From: Geosiphon pyriformis
Taxonomy: Eukaryota; Glomeromycota; Glomeromycetes; Archaeosporales; Geosiphonaceae
DNA: 22,890 nucleotides
Assembly: GCA_016748015.1 (NCBI GenBank)
Contig: JAAOMT010000551.1
Span: 1-22,890, forward strand
Direction: 5' to 3'
Shown here piece after piece: positions 10,912 to 21,053 of the stretch (position 1 is the first letter of the stretch; each line of letters starts with the position of its first letter). The translations under genes were made by a program, and so were the position numbers. The notes under the pieces were generated by a model. It had not been told where the DNA came from and did not search any database. It saw only the letters and a program-made list of their open reading frames with translations.

Positions 10912-12723
10912 TCTTATTTACAATATAAAGTTTTATAATTATTTTTATAATTTGTACTTAATTTTAAGTTTGTATTAAAATATCAAAAGTATAACAGATT
11001 TTTTTCAATTAAGCAATTTTACTATATTTTAAAGCTTAATTATTTTGCTTTTTATGTTGTATATTATATTGTATTGTATTATATATATCTTAAACACAAT
11101 TTTAATATTATAAAATATAATAACTTTCAACTTTTTTACAAAAATCTTCTATTTATAGGTTATTTTTTATATATATATTTATATAAATAATATACTGTTT
11201 TTCTTTATATTAGAAAGATATATTTATTATTTTTGTATTAAAGCCATATTTTGAAGAATTGCAACCAAGTTTGGCTATTTTTTTATTTAGCAATATATGA
11301 AAATAAATTAACATTACACTAAATTATAAAAATTATTAGAAATATAATATAAGAAATATTTTTAATTATGATAAAAAATATATACATATAAATTTTATTT
11401 AAAAGATTTTATATAATATTTCTTTAGCTTAAAATTGAATTATAATCATTTACACATATAATGCTGCTAAAATTTGAAAGTAACTTATAATAAAATCTTT
11501 ATTGTTTGAGTTGAAGATTGAGATTGAGATTGAAGTAAAAGTGAAAAAATTTTGAAAACAAAATTATTATCTGTTTAAGAACCATCCATATCTTAAGAAA
11601 TATTATTAACTTCACTTTTTTTAATGCTATTAATTGAAACTATTTAAAAGTTTAGAAATTTTAATTCTTTTGCATGGTCTAAAATTTAGAAAGCAAATGA
11701 TACAAGTTTATTTTTTGTGAATTTTTTACTTACTGTGGAATTGGAATTGAAAAAATGGATAAAAAAACTATGAACATCATTGTCAAAAAAACAAAAAGTG
11801 TAATTGTTGTTGTGTAAGACAAAGCATTTTTTAGATATTATAATATAATTTCACTAAAAAAAATTAGAATATATATATATTTAAGATCTAATTTCTTTTA
11901 GAATTAAGCCATAAGTTTAAAATATAATAATAATATTTTGTTATTATGTTTTATCTGTATTTATTAAGCCTTTGCTCTTTTGTTAATCTTAAATTATTTA
12001 GTTTATATTGCAATTAGATATTTATATATGAGACTTTATTTGGTTAAAAAAAAAATAAATCTGAAAAATACTGAATTTTTGGATTTAATTTCGAATTAGG
12101 AGTTATTTTTTAGAGAGTAATGCAGAATTAAAATAAATTTATGGTTTTTTAACTATTTAAGTCGATTTAATAAATTTTGATGAGATCAAATTTTTTAGAG
12201 CAAATTGGAATTTAAACTATTTTGGAATGTGATGTAAATTTTAAAATAAGAAGTAAAATACAAATTTCATTATTTGCTATTGCTAATAATTGTAAGATAA
12301 AGCAAAAAATAAATTGTTATGGAAAAATCAACAAATAAAATAAAAATAATTATTTGAGTTAAAACAAATATGATATAATACTTATCTTTATTTTATTTAT
12401 AACCTGACAAAGATATTAAAAAAGTTATGTAAATTTAATAAATTATTCTACCTTCAAAATAAAAGACTGGATAAAAATATGCTATAACAAAAGATGTCAT
12501 TATTAATCTTTAATTTTTTTTATAACTAATATAAGAATAAAAATCAAATAATTTAAAACATAAATTGCTATGCTAAAGATAGAAGCACAAAACATTTAAA
12601 GAGCAATTAGAAATAAAATTTTCTTATTTCAAAATGAGTTTGAATGTTGATCAGACCATTCTCAGAACTTTTAAAGTTTATTTCTTTTTTAAGAGTTTTT
12701 AAATTTAAAACAATGAGCAATGA
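10912..12723. other. AT-rich stretch without a recognisable gene
   Basis: No domain was recognised. A hexamer AGATTG is repeated three times at 11515-11532. Near 12633-12700 there is a short Met-started stretch with coding-like composition that may belong to the gene relic immediately downstream, but I cannot connect it in frame. Confidence 0.5.
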
Positions 12724-13790
12724 TTTGCAATAATATTCCTCATTATTACCAACAAATATGACAAATTACAGTTATCCAAAACTGATTCTCATAATACAAA
12801 ATTTGAATTATATGTTTATGTTTCACAAAGAGCTTTTTGCTTAGAAAAAAATTACAAATTAATCCTATACATATATGGTAAGTTTTTAAAGCATTCTAAT
12901 CAAACTTAAATTGAAGAAAATTTCCTTTAAAACTAAAACAATTTTTGAATATCAGTGAAAATTAAAAAGGTTAGACTAGACAAAAAATTTCAAGTTTTTT
13001 TTAAAAAAAGATTTTTAACAATTGAGTTTGTTCAAAATGAAAGATCACAAATTCCATATGATGAAAAAATTAAAAATTCAATGGTTAATAAAGAATTTTA
13101 TCAAGAGTTCTCTGTTGGATGTTCGGAATTAAAAAAAAGAGTTGATGAGATTCTCAAACATTGAAAAAATAAGAGGCTTATATTTACTAGACATGGGAGT
13201 TTTGGTGGATGTAATAGAATTAACATTAAAATTTTGCATGATAAAATATTTAAGTTTTCTGAAAAACTATTAAGATTTTTATAAAGTCTATGTAGTTTTT
13301 GCTGAATTATATTTTCAATTTCGAATTATATGGGACAAGCAATGAAGGCTAAATATTGAAGTTTATATATATAGGCAATTACAGATTGGAAATTTAATGT
13401 TTTTTCACTATGTCAACATAAAACTCTCAAGAAATATATTTTAAATGATAAACTACAATAACTTTGTTCCAAAATATCCAAATTTGCATTTTGACAATGA
13501 GTTTTTACATTATGTCTAGACAATAGAGCATCATGTGATTATGCAAATCATCAAAGTGAATCATAAACAAATGTATATAGATGTTCAGAACCTTTGACAA
13601 CAGAAAGATATAGGCTAGAATTACCAGTAGAAGTTGAAAATTCTTTTTATTTGAGAAGTTGAATTGAATATTGAAAAAAAATTCTACTTTAAAGAGTTGT
13701 AATGCAGATGCTCATGGAGGTAAAAATACAGCTATAATGTTTTCTTTAGGTCTTTATTTTGGTTATTTTATAACTGTTTGTAATATATAA
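12724..13790 (+). pseudogene. Relic of an unrecognised intron-containing gene
   Basis: One frame reads from 12724 to 13284. Its four stops between 12907 and 12948 all lie inside a GT-AG intron (12878-12955). Removing it keeps the frame, and 116 or so further codons follow with one stop (TGA, 13162-13164). Coding-like content includes SKTDSHNTKFELYVYVSQRA before the intron and NERSQIPYDEKIKNSMVNKE, FYQEFSVGCSELKKRVDEIL and TRHGSFGGCNRINIKI after it. Further blocks follow in shifting frames: 13361-13519 (IGNLMFFHYVNIKLSRNIF, VPKYPNLHFDNEFLHYV), 13501-13674 (NRASCDYANHQSES, EPLTTERYRLELPVEVENSF) and 13680-13790 (NSTLKSCNADAHGGKNTAIM). Two late TGA stops (13660-13662, 13672-13674) may stand for Arg. 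I do not recognise a family. The polar, varied composition argues against chance. Start and end are uncertain. Confidence 0.6.
12878..12955 (+). other. Spliceosomal intron in the unrecognised gene relic
   Basis: The donor is ATATATG followed by GTAAGT and the acceptor is ATATCAG. The 78-bp length is a multiple of three and the two exons join in phase 1 to give a Val codon and continue the same frame. All four stop codons of the upstream part of this frame fall within the intron, which is strong support that the flanking sequence was once spliced coding sequence. Confidence 0.7.
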
Positions 13791-15209
13791 ATGTAATAAA
13801 AAATTTGTAAATTGATATTTAATCTATAAATTACCGTTTTTAAAAAATAATTCAAAAATGAATATTCAATAATTTTAAAGTAAAACTTAGTGTTAAAATT
13901 GTATAAGATATTTAAAACCTGAATTTGCCTGTTTTTTAATATAAAGCTAATTTGAAAAAACTTATAAATGCTTTCATTTTAATATTTTTTTATATTTCTA
14001 TCATTGAAACGAATTTACAAACTACTTTAGACAATTTTGAATGAAATTATCTTTTGACACCAAAGTTATTAAATAATAGAAACCACAAAACAATTTTAAA
14101 ATAATAATTGTTTTTTAAATATAATAGAATTTAGTATTTAAATAATAGTACAAGAACTTGATAGTTGCTTTTAACCATTTACTAAAAAAGTTTATTATAA
14201 AAATGAAAAAAATAAATAAAATATATATATTTAGTTTGTTTTTATTAATTTCTACAAAAAAGTTAATAAATAAATTAGTTAAACTAAAATAAATTAATGA
14301 TCAAATTTTTAAACACTAAATACTAAAATGATAAATAAAACTATTTGTTTTCAAAATTGTTTTCAATATTAAACTTTTATGCAAAAAATTACTATATCAT
14401 TCTTAAAATTTTGAATATATTTCTTTTATCAAATTTAGAAAGTACCAAAAAAAATTTAAGTATTAAAAAAATCACTTTTGCATAAATAAATAAAAATTTA
14501 TAATTAATTAAAACAAAACTTAATTTTAAAGATTTAAATATTAGATTTTATATAACAATAAAACTCTTGTCTATTTGACCTAAAAATTATTGCATGTAAT
14601 CAGTTTTGAAAATAATATTTTAAGATATATCAAAGTTATTTGAGCATTAATAACTTCCAAGTAATAAATCAAAATTTTCACATATTTACAATAAGAATAT
14701 ATTAAATAACCAGACTAAACATGATTTTTAGCAAGTATATTTATTCATCGTTTTTTTTTGAAAACACTAAATTTTTTATATCAAATTAACATATTTTAAT
14801 AACAAGAGTAAAAGGTTTTTGTTTTACATGATAAAAAAATATATTAAATATGCTTAATATTGTCTAAATTTTAATATTTAAATTAAAACTTGCATAAAAA
14901 AAGTCTCAAAGATATTTAATCAGTAGTTTAAAAATGAAGTTATTATTGTTTGAATTTAAGCCAATATTAGCAATTCTTAAAGTTATTATCAAACTATTAT
15001 TAATTAAAAATACATATATTAATTATAATAGTTTATTATACATTAGGTTTCTTAAATATTTTATATCAATTATTTTAAATTTTTGAATTAAATTTCAATA
15101 AGCTTAAACAATAAACAGTAAATAATAAAAGTTTATCAAAATTGGCAACAGGTAAACAATTTTTCTATATAGACTAGATGAATATAAAAAAGATAATTAA
15201 CAAATATGG
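13791..15209. other. AT-rich stretch without a recognisable gene
   Basis: Stops are dense on both strands, and no domain, RNA gene or transposon boundary was recognised. A partial match to the Tc1 end (ACCAGACT near 14710) has no partner and is treated as chance. Confidence 0.55.
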
Positions 15210-15340
15210 CTACTTTTTCCTACTTTTTACTCTTATAAAAAATTTTTAACTAAAACTACTCTCTTCTGCTTTTTACTTTTGTAAAAAATTTTAAACTACC
15301 TCTTTCTTACTCTTTATTCTTAAAAGACATAAATAACAAA
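15210..15340. repeat. Three degenerate tandem copies, 40-46-bp unit
   Basis: Copies start with CTAC and carry a pyrimidine-rich block, then TTACTCTTATAAAAAATTTT-like sequence. They lie at 15210-15255 (46 bp), 15256-15295 (40 bp) and 15296 to about 15340. The third is the most diverged. The plus strand is strikingly C/T-rich in the first half of each unit. Confidence 0.65.
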
Positions 15341-15431
15341 CTAACAATTTTCAATTCTTTACTATTTAATCCTAAATTTAATTCAGTTATTTGATAATTG
15401 ATTGTTCATAAATTTTTATTTTGTATTTATT

Positions 15432-15873
15432 GGCTATTCGAATGCTAAATTGTAAATTACTGGTAAGTATAGTAATTTGAATGTTAAGATACAAATTATT
15501 AATAGATAATGGTTATTTAAATGTTGAGTTGTGAATTATTGGTAAGTAATAGTTATTTAAATATTAAATTTGCATATTTTTAATAAGTCGTGGTTATCAA
15601 ATATTGAGTTGAATTATTGGTAGATAGTGGTTATATTTAAATGTTAAATTTGCATATTTTTGATGGCTATTAGTTATTTGAATGTTGAATTACAAAATAT
15701 TGATGAGTGATTATATTCAAATGTTGAATTGCAAATTATTAGTAAATAATAGTTATTCGAATATTGAATTTATATATTTTTAATAAATAGTAGTTATTTA
15801 AATATTAAGTTGTAAATTATTGATAAATAATGGTTATTTGAATTTTGAATTTGTAAATTATTGATAGACAGTA
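15432..15873. repeat. Minisatellite, eleven tandem copies of a 37-43-bp unit
   Basis: Eleven head-to-tail copies start at 15432, 15472, 15512, 15552, 15593, 15630, 15673, 15711, 15752, 15793 and 15833. The left half of the unit is conserved (GTTATTTGAATGTTGAATT-like). The right half has two versions: type A (TGTAAATTATTGGTAAGTA-like) and type B (TTGCATATTTTTAATAAGT-like). Units 4, 6 and 9 are type B and the others A or A-like. No open frame crosses the array. Two variants interspersed along an old array suggest expansion by unequal exchange of multi-unit blocks. Confidence 0.88.
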
Positions 15874-15995
15874 ATTATTTATCAATTATTAATATCAAAT
15901 TAGAGTTAAGCTTAATAAAGTCTTCTTTTCCTGCCAATTTTGCCAAGCCTGTTCTGTTGGCTGTAGTTTCACTAGATAATAGATAGGAATAGTTT

Positions 15996-16272
15996 AACTC
16001 ATAATGCACATCAATAACTATAAGTTGAAACAAATATTTAGTTGGAATGCAGGAAGCACAGAAGTTAAATAACAATTCATATTATTGATTATAAGTAAAA
16101 GCAAACATTTGGCAGAATGTGTACATGTACAGAGATATAACAATTCATGTTATTAACTATCAATAGAAGCAAACATTCAGCAGAATAAGAACATATACAA
16201 AGATATAATAATTTATGTTATAGACTGTAAGTAAAAACAGACATTTGGCAGAATAGTATATGTACAGTAGTT
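15996..16272. repeat. Minisatellite, three clear and one degenerate copy of a 68-bp unit
   Basis: Copies at 16071-16138 and 16139-16206 are both exactly 68 bp, and a third runs from 16207 to about 16272. Each has AACAATTCATGTTATTGACT-like sequence, then AAGCAAACATTTGGCAGAAT and GTACATGTACAGAGATAT. A diverged fourth copy precedes them at about 15996-16070. The array is unrelated in sequence to the 40-bp array that ends about 120 bases upstream. A 66-codon minus-strand open frame (15875-16075) spans the gap and first copy, but I recognise no protein in it. Confidence 0.85.
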
Positions 16273-18029
16273 AGAAAACACTATATTTGATGATATAAAG
16301 AAATTGGAAACTTTGTGCTTGGTTGAGTTTTTTTAGTTAAAGTTGGGATTTTTTTCAGTAAAAAATGCCTCTTTCCTTTACCTAATACTTAGAGTTAAAA
16401 AAGATACATCAACACCCTTACTTAGATTGTTTCATTAACTAGAGACTTTTAACCTTCAAGATCTGTTGCAGTTATCAGTACAACTGAAGACAAAAATGAA
16501 TCTCTTAAATTTTTTTAATGTTTTTTAAATTCATAAATTGTGAATAGTGAGTTGTTAATTGTACTGGTTATAGCTGTTGGGTTCATAAATTAGTAGATGC
16601 CGATAATTTGTTACCAATAAAGATAAAAGTAATTTTATATAAGATAAGCTTTTGCTTAAAGACAGAAAACACTTTTTTATATATTATTGTCTTTAAGTTG
16701 TTAATTTTGAGATCAAAAATTACACATTTGTTTTTTACATAAAAACAAGAATACAAAAATACAAGAGTGAGATTAACTAATATGTAGTGAATAAAAACAA
16801 AATGTCACTTTTTGAAACCTTAGTATTGTCTGAAATTTTTTTATATTATTATGCAAATTCTCATAACTAATATAATATTAAGTAGATCTTTATAACTCAA
16901 AATTTTTGACTTTGTTATCCTAAAATGGCTAAATACAATCAGTATAAAAATCAAATTCACATTTCTCTTAAAACTATGAAATTCATTATAATGTTTAATT
17001 TAACTTTTTTTTTGTCTAAGAAAACAATATAAATAGTTACAGATGGATTAATTATTAAGAACATGATATTCATATCTTATATCTGAAAAAAAATTTAATA
17101 TACTAGACTGAATAATATAAAAAAATGGAAAACTACTAGGCATAGCCAATATGTGTACTTTTTGTTGTAACATGAAATCTGAAAACATAATTGTTTATTT
17201 AAAACACAGCCTCCAAACATTCAAAAGATTTCAAAATAAAATTAGTGTTTATTATTATCATATCTCGATTAAAATTACATTTTTAATCTAGTTTTAATAT
17301 TAGATACTAAAAAAAATAAAAATTTGGCAATAAGCAACAAATAACAAAGAACTGAAAAAGTATTGACAATTAACAAATAATTAACTATCTAATTTAAAGA
17401 CCTGAATAAAATTGACCATATTATTTTAAATGAATTTCATTCTATGGAAGCATATTTTTGTCTCAACTCACATAATAAAAAGTTCAAATGTTAGTAAATA
17501 TTTATATTTTTAGATTTAATTCACTTAATTTAATCTACTTAAACAGGCTTACTGGGTAATTGTTTTAATACATTTAAACAAACTAGTTTTTCAAAAAGTT
17601 CTTGGTTAACTTTACAAAAAATTATTAAAAGTAATTAGACTTGATAGGAATTTTTTTATATTACTTTCCCTCATTATAACACAATAATTTCATTAAGATT
17701 GCATAAAATAAATAAAACTTATTTCAATAAAGTCTCATAATCTAAAAATAACAATATTAATATTTCTATTTATTAAATCATTGAGTTTAAACCAAATAAT
17801 ATCCTATAAGAAAACATTAATACAGGCAAGAACATTAATTGTTTATTTCTATTAAAGATTTTTTAAACAATTTCTAGCAAAATAAAATACATAATAAATG
17901 TTTTTGTTGATTTTAAGTTATCATTACTGGGCTTTTGCATTTGAACCTCGAAATTCACCAAAAGTAAACATAATAGTAAATTTTTATGAGACTCTTGAAC
18001 ATTAATTAGCTTTAACCTCAGCCTGTTTA
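16273..18029. other. AT-rich stretch without a recognisable gene
   Basis: A 10-bp perfect inverted repeat (CTTAAAGACA at 16655-16664, TGTCTTTAAG at 16688-16697) encloses a 23-base loop. A 35-codon ATG frame at 16925-17032 and a 58-codon open stretch at 17117-17291 are too short and unmatched to call. From about 17936 a coding-like segment (FEPRNSPKVNIIVNFYETLE, 17940-18000) may be the N-lobe side of the kinase relic that follows, but I cannot align it with confidence. Confidence 0.45.
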
Positions 18030-18290
18030 CATAAGTTAGTCAAAAAAATTAGGCACAACATAAAATTCTTAATAATTATGGATAATTCTTAAAAGTTGTA
18101 TTTCTGATCTTGAACTTTTTTGTAAATTATTATCTACAGTCAGTCAAAATTTATAGAGTTATTGAATATTTAGCACCCAAGATTTGTAATGAGGCCTCTT
18201 ATACTAAGAATAAAGATATTTATAGCTTTGTCATCATTTGCTAGAAAACTATTTCAGATGTGATCAGTGGAAAGTATTCTATAATAAAAA
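18030..18290 (+). pseudogene. Protein kinase catalytic-domain relic (TKL/Tyr-kinase-like)
   Basis: This fragment covers the middle of a protein kinase domain, the part that would bind Mg-ATP and recognise substrate. A degenerate catalytic-loop region lies at about 18030-18075. The Mg-binding motif reads SDLEL at 18103-18117, where this family usually has SDLGL; the Asp codon is 18106-18108 and Gly has become Glu at 18112-18114. After a frameshift near 18143 the activation segment follows: IYRVIEYLAPK (18149-18181, with APE changed to APK), then YTKNKDIYSFVII, which keeps the subdomain IX Asp. The next codons are TGC TAG (stop at 18242-18244), where kinases of this type have Trp. The C-lobe is not recognisable beyond about 18260, although the same frame stays fairly open to about 18530. 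G-to-A changes explain the altered Gly, Glu and Trp positions. Kinase identity is firm; substrate and subfamily are not determinable. Confidence 0.83.
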
Positions 18291-20399
18291 ATTATATATC
18301 TCAAAAAAAATTAACAGATGCAAAGTAAACGAATCTGTTTATGAAAAAAGAAAAGGTACAAGATGTTAGCATGTCATGATACGGCAAAATATAAAATTCA
18401 ATAATCTCAAAACCTAGATTTTCTACAAATGGTAAGCCTTTTATTTATTATATTCAAAAAGCTTTTAATCTAAAGACCTTTATTGATGATATAAAAATCA
18501 AAAATTGAGAGAGGAATTGGTTCTTCAAAATATAATTTATTAGCATATATATACTTTCATCTTTATATCTTTTTTAAAAGAAAATTTTTGAATAAATATA
18601 AGGCGTTTGCTTATCAATTTTATTTATGCACAAACACGTTTTGAAAATCTTATTCTTTTGAAACATTATTTATACATATTTGTAATATCTACCTAAATTA
18701 ACATTTCAATTGAACAAGCTTACTTAAACTTAAAATAATTTTTTTCTTTTGGTTTAATACATCAAATGTTATATTTTACATTTTATCAATGGGTATATTT
18801 TAATAAAATTGTAGTTTTTAAATGTAAGCTAAATGTTGAAAGTATACAATTAAATTTATTTTTTGATTTGTTTTTATTTTATTTTTTAAAATTAATATTA
18901 ATGTAGAGAATTTATGTATGTATTACAATAAATCTACTTTTATTTTTAATTAATTTTTCAATAATATTATATATATATGAACTATTATAAACAAATTTTA
19001 GTTTATAATATTCTGGAATATTAAAATTTTGTTACTATAATAAATTATCATTATAAATTGATTTATAATATTGACCTCTAATTGTAACAACCAATTAAAA
19101 AACTGAATTTTAATATTACACAAATAAATCATTAATACATTTTCGAGAAAACAATTACTTGGAAAAAAAAATTGCTGTTTTTGATTATTTTTTATTTTTT
19201 TCTATTATGATATTCATCTAACTTTTTGAAAAGCTTAAATAATTAACAAGATAGACTAATTTTTTTAAATAATCAAATCAATCTTAAAGATTCTAATTCT
19301 TTTTCTCAAATCTACTACATTTGATAAAAATGCCTTTGATTGCTTACTGGTTAGGTAATCAAGAGTTTTATTTTTTTTAAATTATGCTAGATTTTCTCTC
19401 CAAATCAGGCTAAGCAAAGTTTGAAGAATGAAATGATATTATAGCTTTCTAATTAACTTTTAAATAAAACAAAATAACCATATAATATTTAATAAATTTA
19501 CAATTCCTAAAATTTTACATCATAATTTAATGGATCCTAATTTATAAAATTGAAAGAGAACCAAGTTTTATTTATATTTTTATTTACGAAGTATCAAATA
19601 ATAGAGCATATAACTTTTTCGATCATGATAGTTGGATCTTATTATAATTTTGAATATTATAGTAGAGAAAAATTAAAATCACAATGCATAGGTGCTAAGA
19701 AAATCAAGTTAATTATCTTTTTAAAACGATTAGTTATTAATAAATTTTGACATTTTTTTTAATACTTAATTTTTCTAATTAATATTCCTCTTGTTTTTCT
19801 TATCCCTCCAGAATAAAAATATTCCAATTGAGATTATCATTAATTTTTGGCTATTTTAAACAGAACATAAAAATAAGTTTTCAGTATTAGCCCATTTTAG
19901 CTGAAAATATTTGAATATAGTTCAATTTTATTCTTTTGTAATGATAAGTAAAATTATGTTTATCTTCAGCATAGTTAAGAAATTAATTTTTAATAAATAG
20001 AGTAATAAATATATAGAAAAATTTAAATTTAAAACTGTTTATTTTCATTTTTAAAAACTGATCTTTACAAAATATTAATAAATACTTATTAATTTATATT
20101 TCTTATTATATATAAACTATGAATAATCAGATATTAATATAAATAAAATTAATATAATTTAATTGCAAAGGATCCCAAAAAGATTTGTCACCACTTTTTT
20201 TATCTAATTAATTCCCACGTTTTGCAGTAGAAATTTGAGAATCCAAGTATTTTTCCCAATATAAACAGTAAATTTTTTTATGTAATATATTATTTATGTG
20301 TCTTGACATTAGCTTTGCTATTAATACAACGTAAAAAATATTTTATTGAATATATTATTATAATCATAAAGTGACTATCTCCAATAATAAAACACTACA
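18291..20399. other. AT-rich stretch without a recognisable gene
   Basis: 18291-18530 continues the kinase frame with six stops but no recognisable C-lobe motifs. Beyond it nothing was recognised. A 66-codon open stretch at 19550-19750 lacks an ATG start and has no known match. A hairpin at 18983-19010 is listed separately. Confidence 0.5.
18983..19010. repeat. Perfect 10-bp inverted repeat
   Basis: TATTATAAAC at 18983-18992 pairs with GTTTATAATA at 19001-19010 around an 8-base AT loop. No terminator, transposon or gene context gives it a role. Confidence 0.6.
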
Positions 20400-20633
20400 A
20401 TGAAAATTATATCAAGTCAATGTATACGTGGTTATTTTAAGAACTTAAAAGTATTAGCTCAAAGAGAAGGCATAGATCAGAATAGTAATGCATTTAAAGT
20501 ACTATTTTTCAGAAATCTAATACCTAATTGCCAGATGAAAGTCAAAAGATGTGGATTGGAGCTTCCATTAGATGAGTTAGTAGAAAGGCTGAGTGAAATT
20601 GAGAATATTCAGAAAATTCAAAATGGTATATAA
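20400..20633 (+). pseudogene. Gag-like retroelement fragment
   Basis: An ATG-started 77-codon frame, preceded by an in-frame stop at 20388-20390, has ordinary coding composition unlike the surrounding AT-rich sequence. The block QREGIDQNSNAFKVLFFRNL followed by PNCQMKVKRCGLELPLDELV and a short acidic helix resembles the capsid part of LTR-retrotransposon gag proteins, where a hydrophobic helix and F-x-x-L-x-P-like step precede a helix ending in an acidic heptad. A whole gag would be several times longer and would be followed by a zinc knuckle and protease, neither of which is present. I therefore read it as a fragment. The frame itself is unbroken, so a small host gene cannot be excluded. The family assignment is tentative. 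Confidence 0.4.
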
Positions 20634-20712
20634 TATCCACGGTATTTGTTCCTAAAAATTAATTATATAAACATTATTTATTTCCAGGATATACTATTTT
20701 GCAATATTATAA

Positions 20713-21053
20713 CTTAACATTTTTAATATACCTGAGCTATTAGAACAGATCTTACATTTTTTAGCAAAAGATAAATCACTTTACCCAACTCTCTTCATTA
20801 ATAGACTTTGATATCATTCTTTTGTTCCAATTCTATGGTGACATATTAAGTTTTCACAGATCAATGTAACCAAAAGATGTCTTAAGTTTTTACTTGGCAG
20901 TTAATAAACTTTAAAAGAGTTATGTGTGGAATAATAAAGCCACTCGATTGCTCCAAGATAGTATATCTCTGATTAGAAGGTTTAAAAATCTCAGATGCAT
21001 TGATCAGTGCAATTCTGTGTTTATGCCCAGATATACGCTTTCTCATTTTTGAT
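20713..21053 (+). pseudogene. F-box/leucine-rich-repeat protein relic, 5' part
   Basis: The frame starting at 20713 gives an F-box (IFNIPELLEQILHFLAKDK, then SLYPTLFINRL, VPILW and HIKF). F-box proteins bind Skp1 through this motif and bring targets to SCF ubiquitin ligases. Stops sit where the family has conserved residues: TGA at 20809-20811 in place of the Trp after NRL, and TGA at 20839-20841 in place of Arg after PILW. The linker TLKELCVE follows (about 20900-20925). A second frame gives LIRRFKNLRC (20969-20998) and a third gives a leucine-rich repeat, LKISDALISAILCLCPDIRF (20982-21041). At 21051 the frame runs without a break into a BTB domain, so the rest of the LRR array is missing. 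A start codon is not evident; an intron ending at TTTCCAG (about 20688) is possible. Confidence 0.75.

Noticed and set aside
14708-14717. Possible second Tc1 end (ACCAGACT)
   Set aside because: Only eight bases match, there is no inverted partner at a plausible distance, and no transposase relic lies nearby.
15432-15873. CRISPR array
   Set aside because: Units are contiguous, degenerate and without unique spacers, in a eukaryotic setting with spliceosomal introns; this is a minisatellite.
15875-16075. 66-codon minus-strand open frame between two tandem arrays
   Set aside because: It is partly made of the diverged 68-bp unit and the end of the 40-bp array, with no recognised domain. It is better explained by repeats, though its composition is not purely AT-simple.
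16925-17032. 35-codon ATG-started frame
   Set aside because: Too short to distinguish from chance, and no known match.
17117-17291. 58-codon open stretch with adjacent cysteines
   Set aside because: No start codon context and no full zinc-binding pattern; a frame this long is expected occasionally over 22 kb.
19550-19750. 66-codon open frame
   Set aside because: No ATG start (it begins at TTG), and no recognised motif or supporting neighbour.
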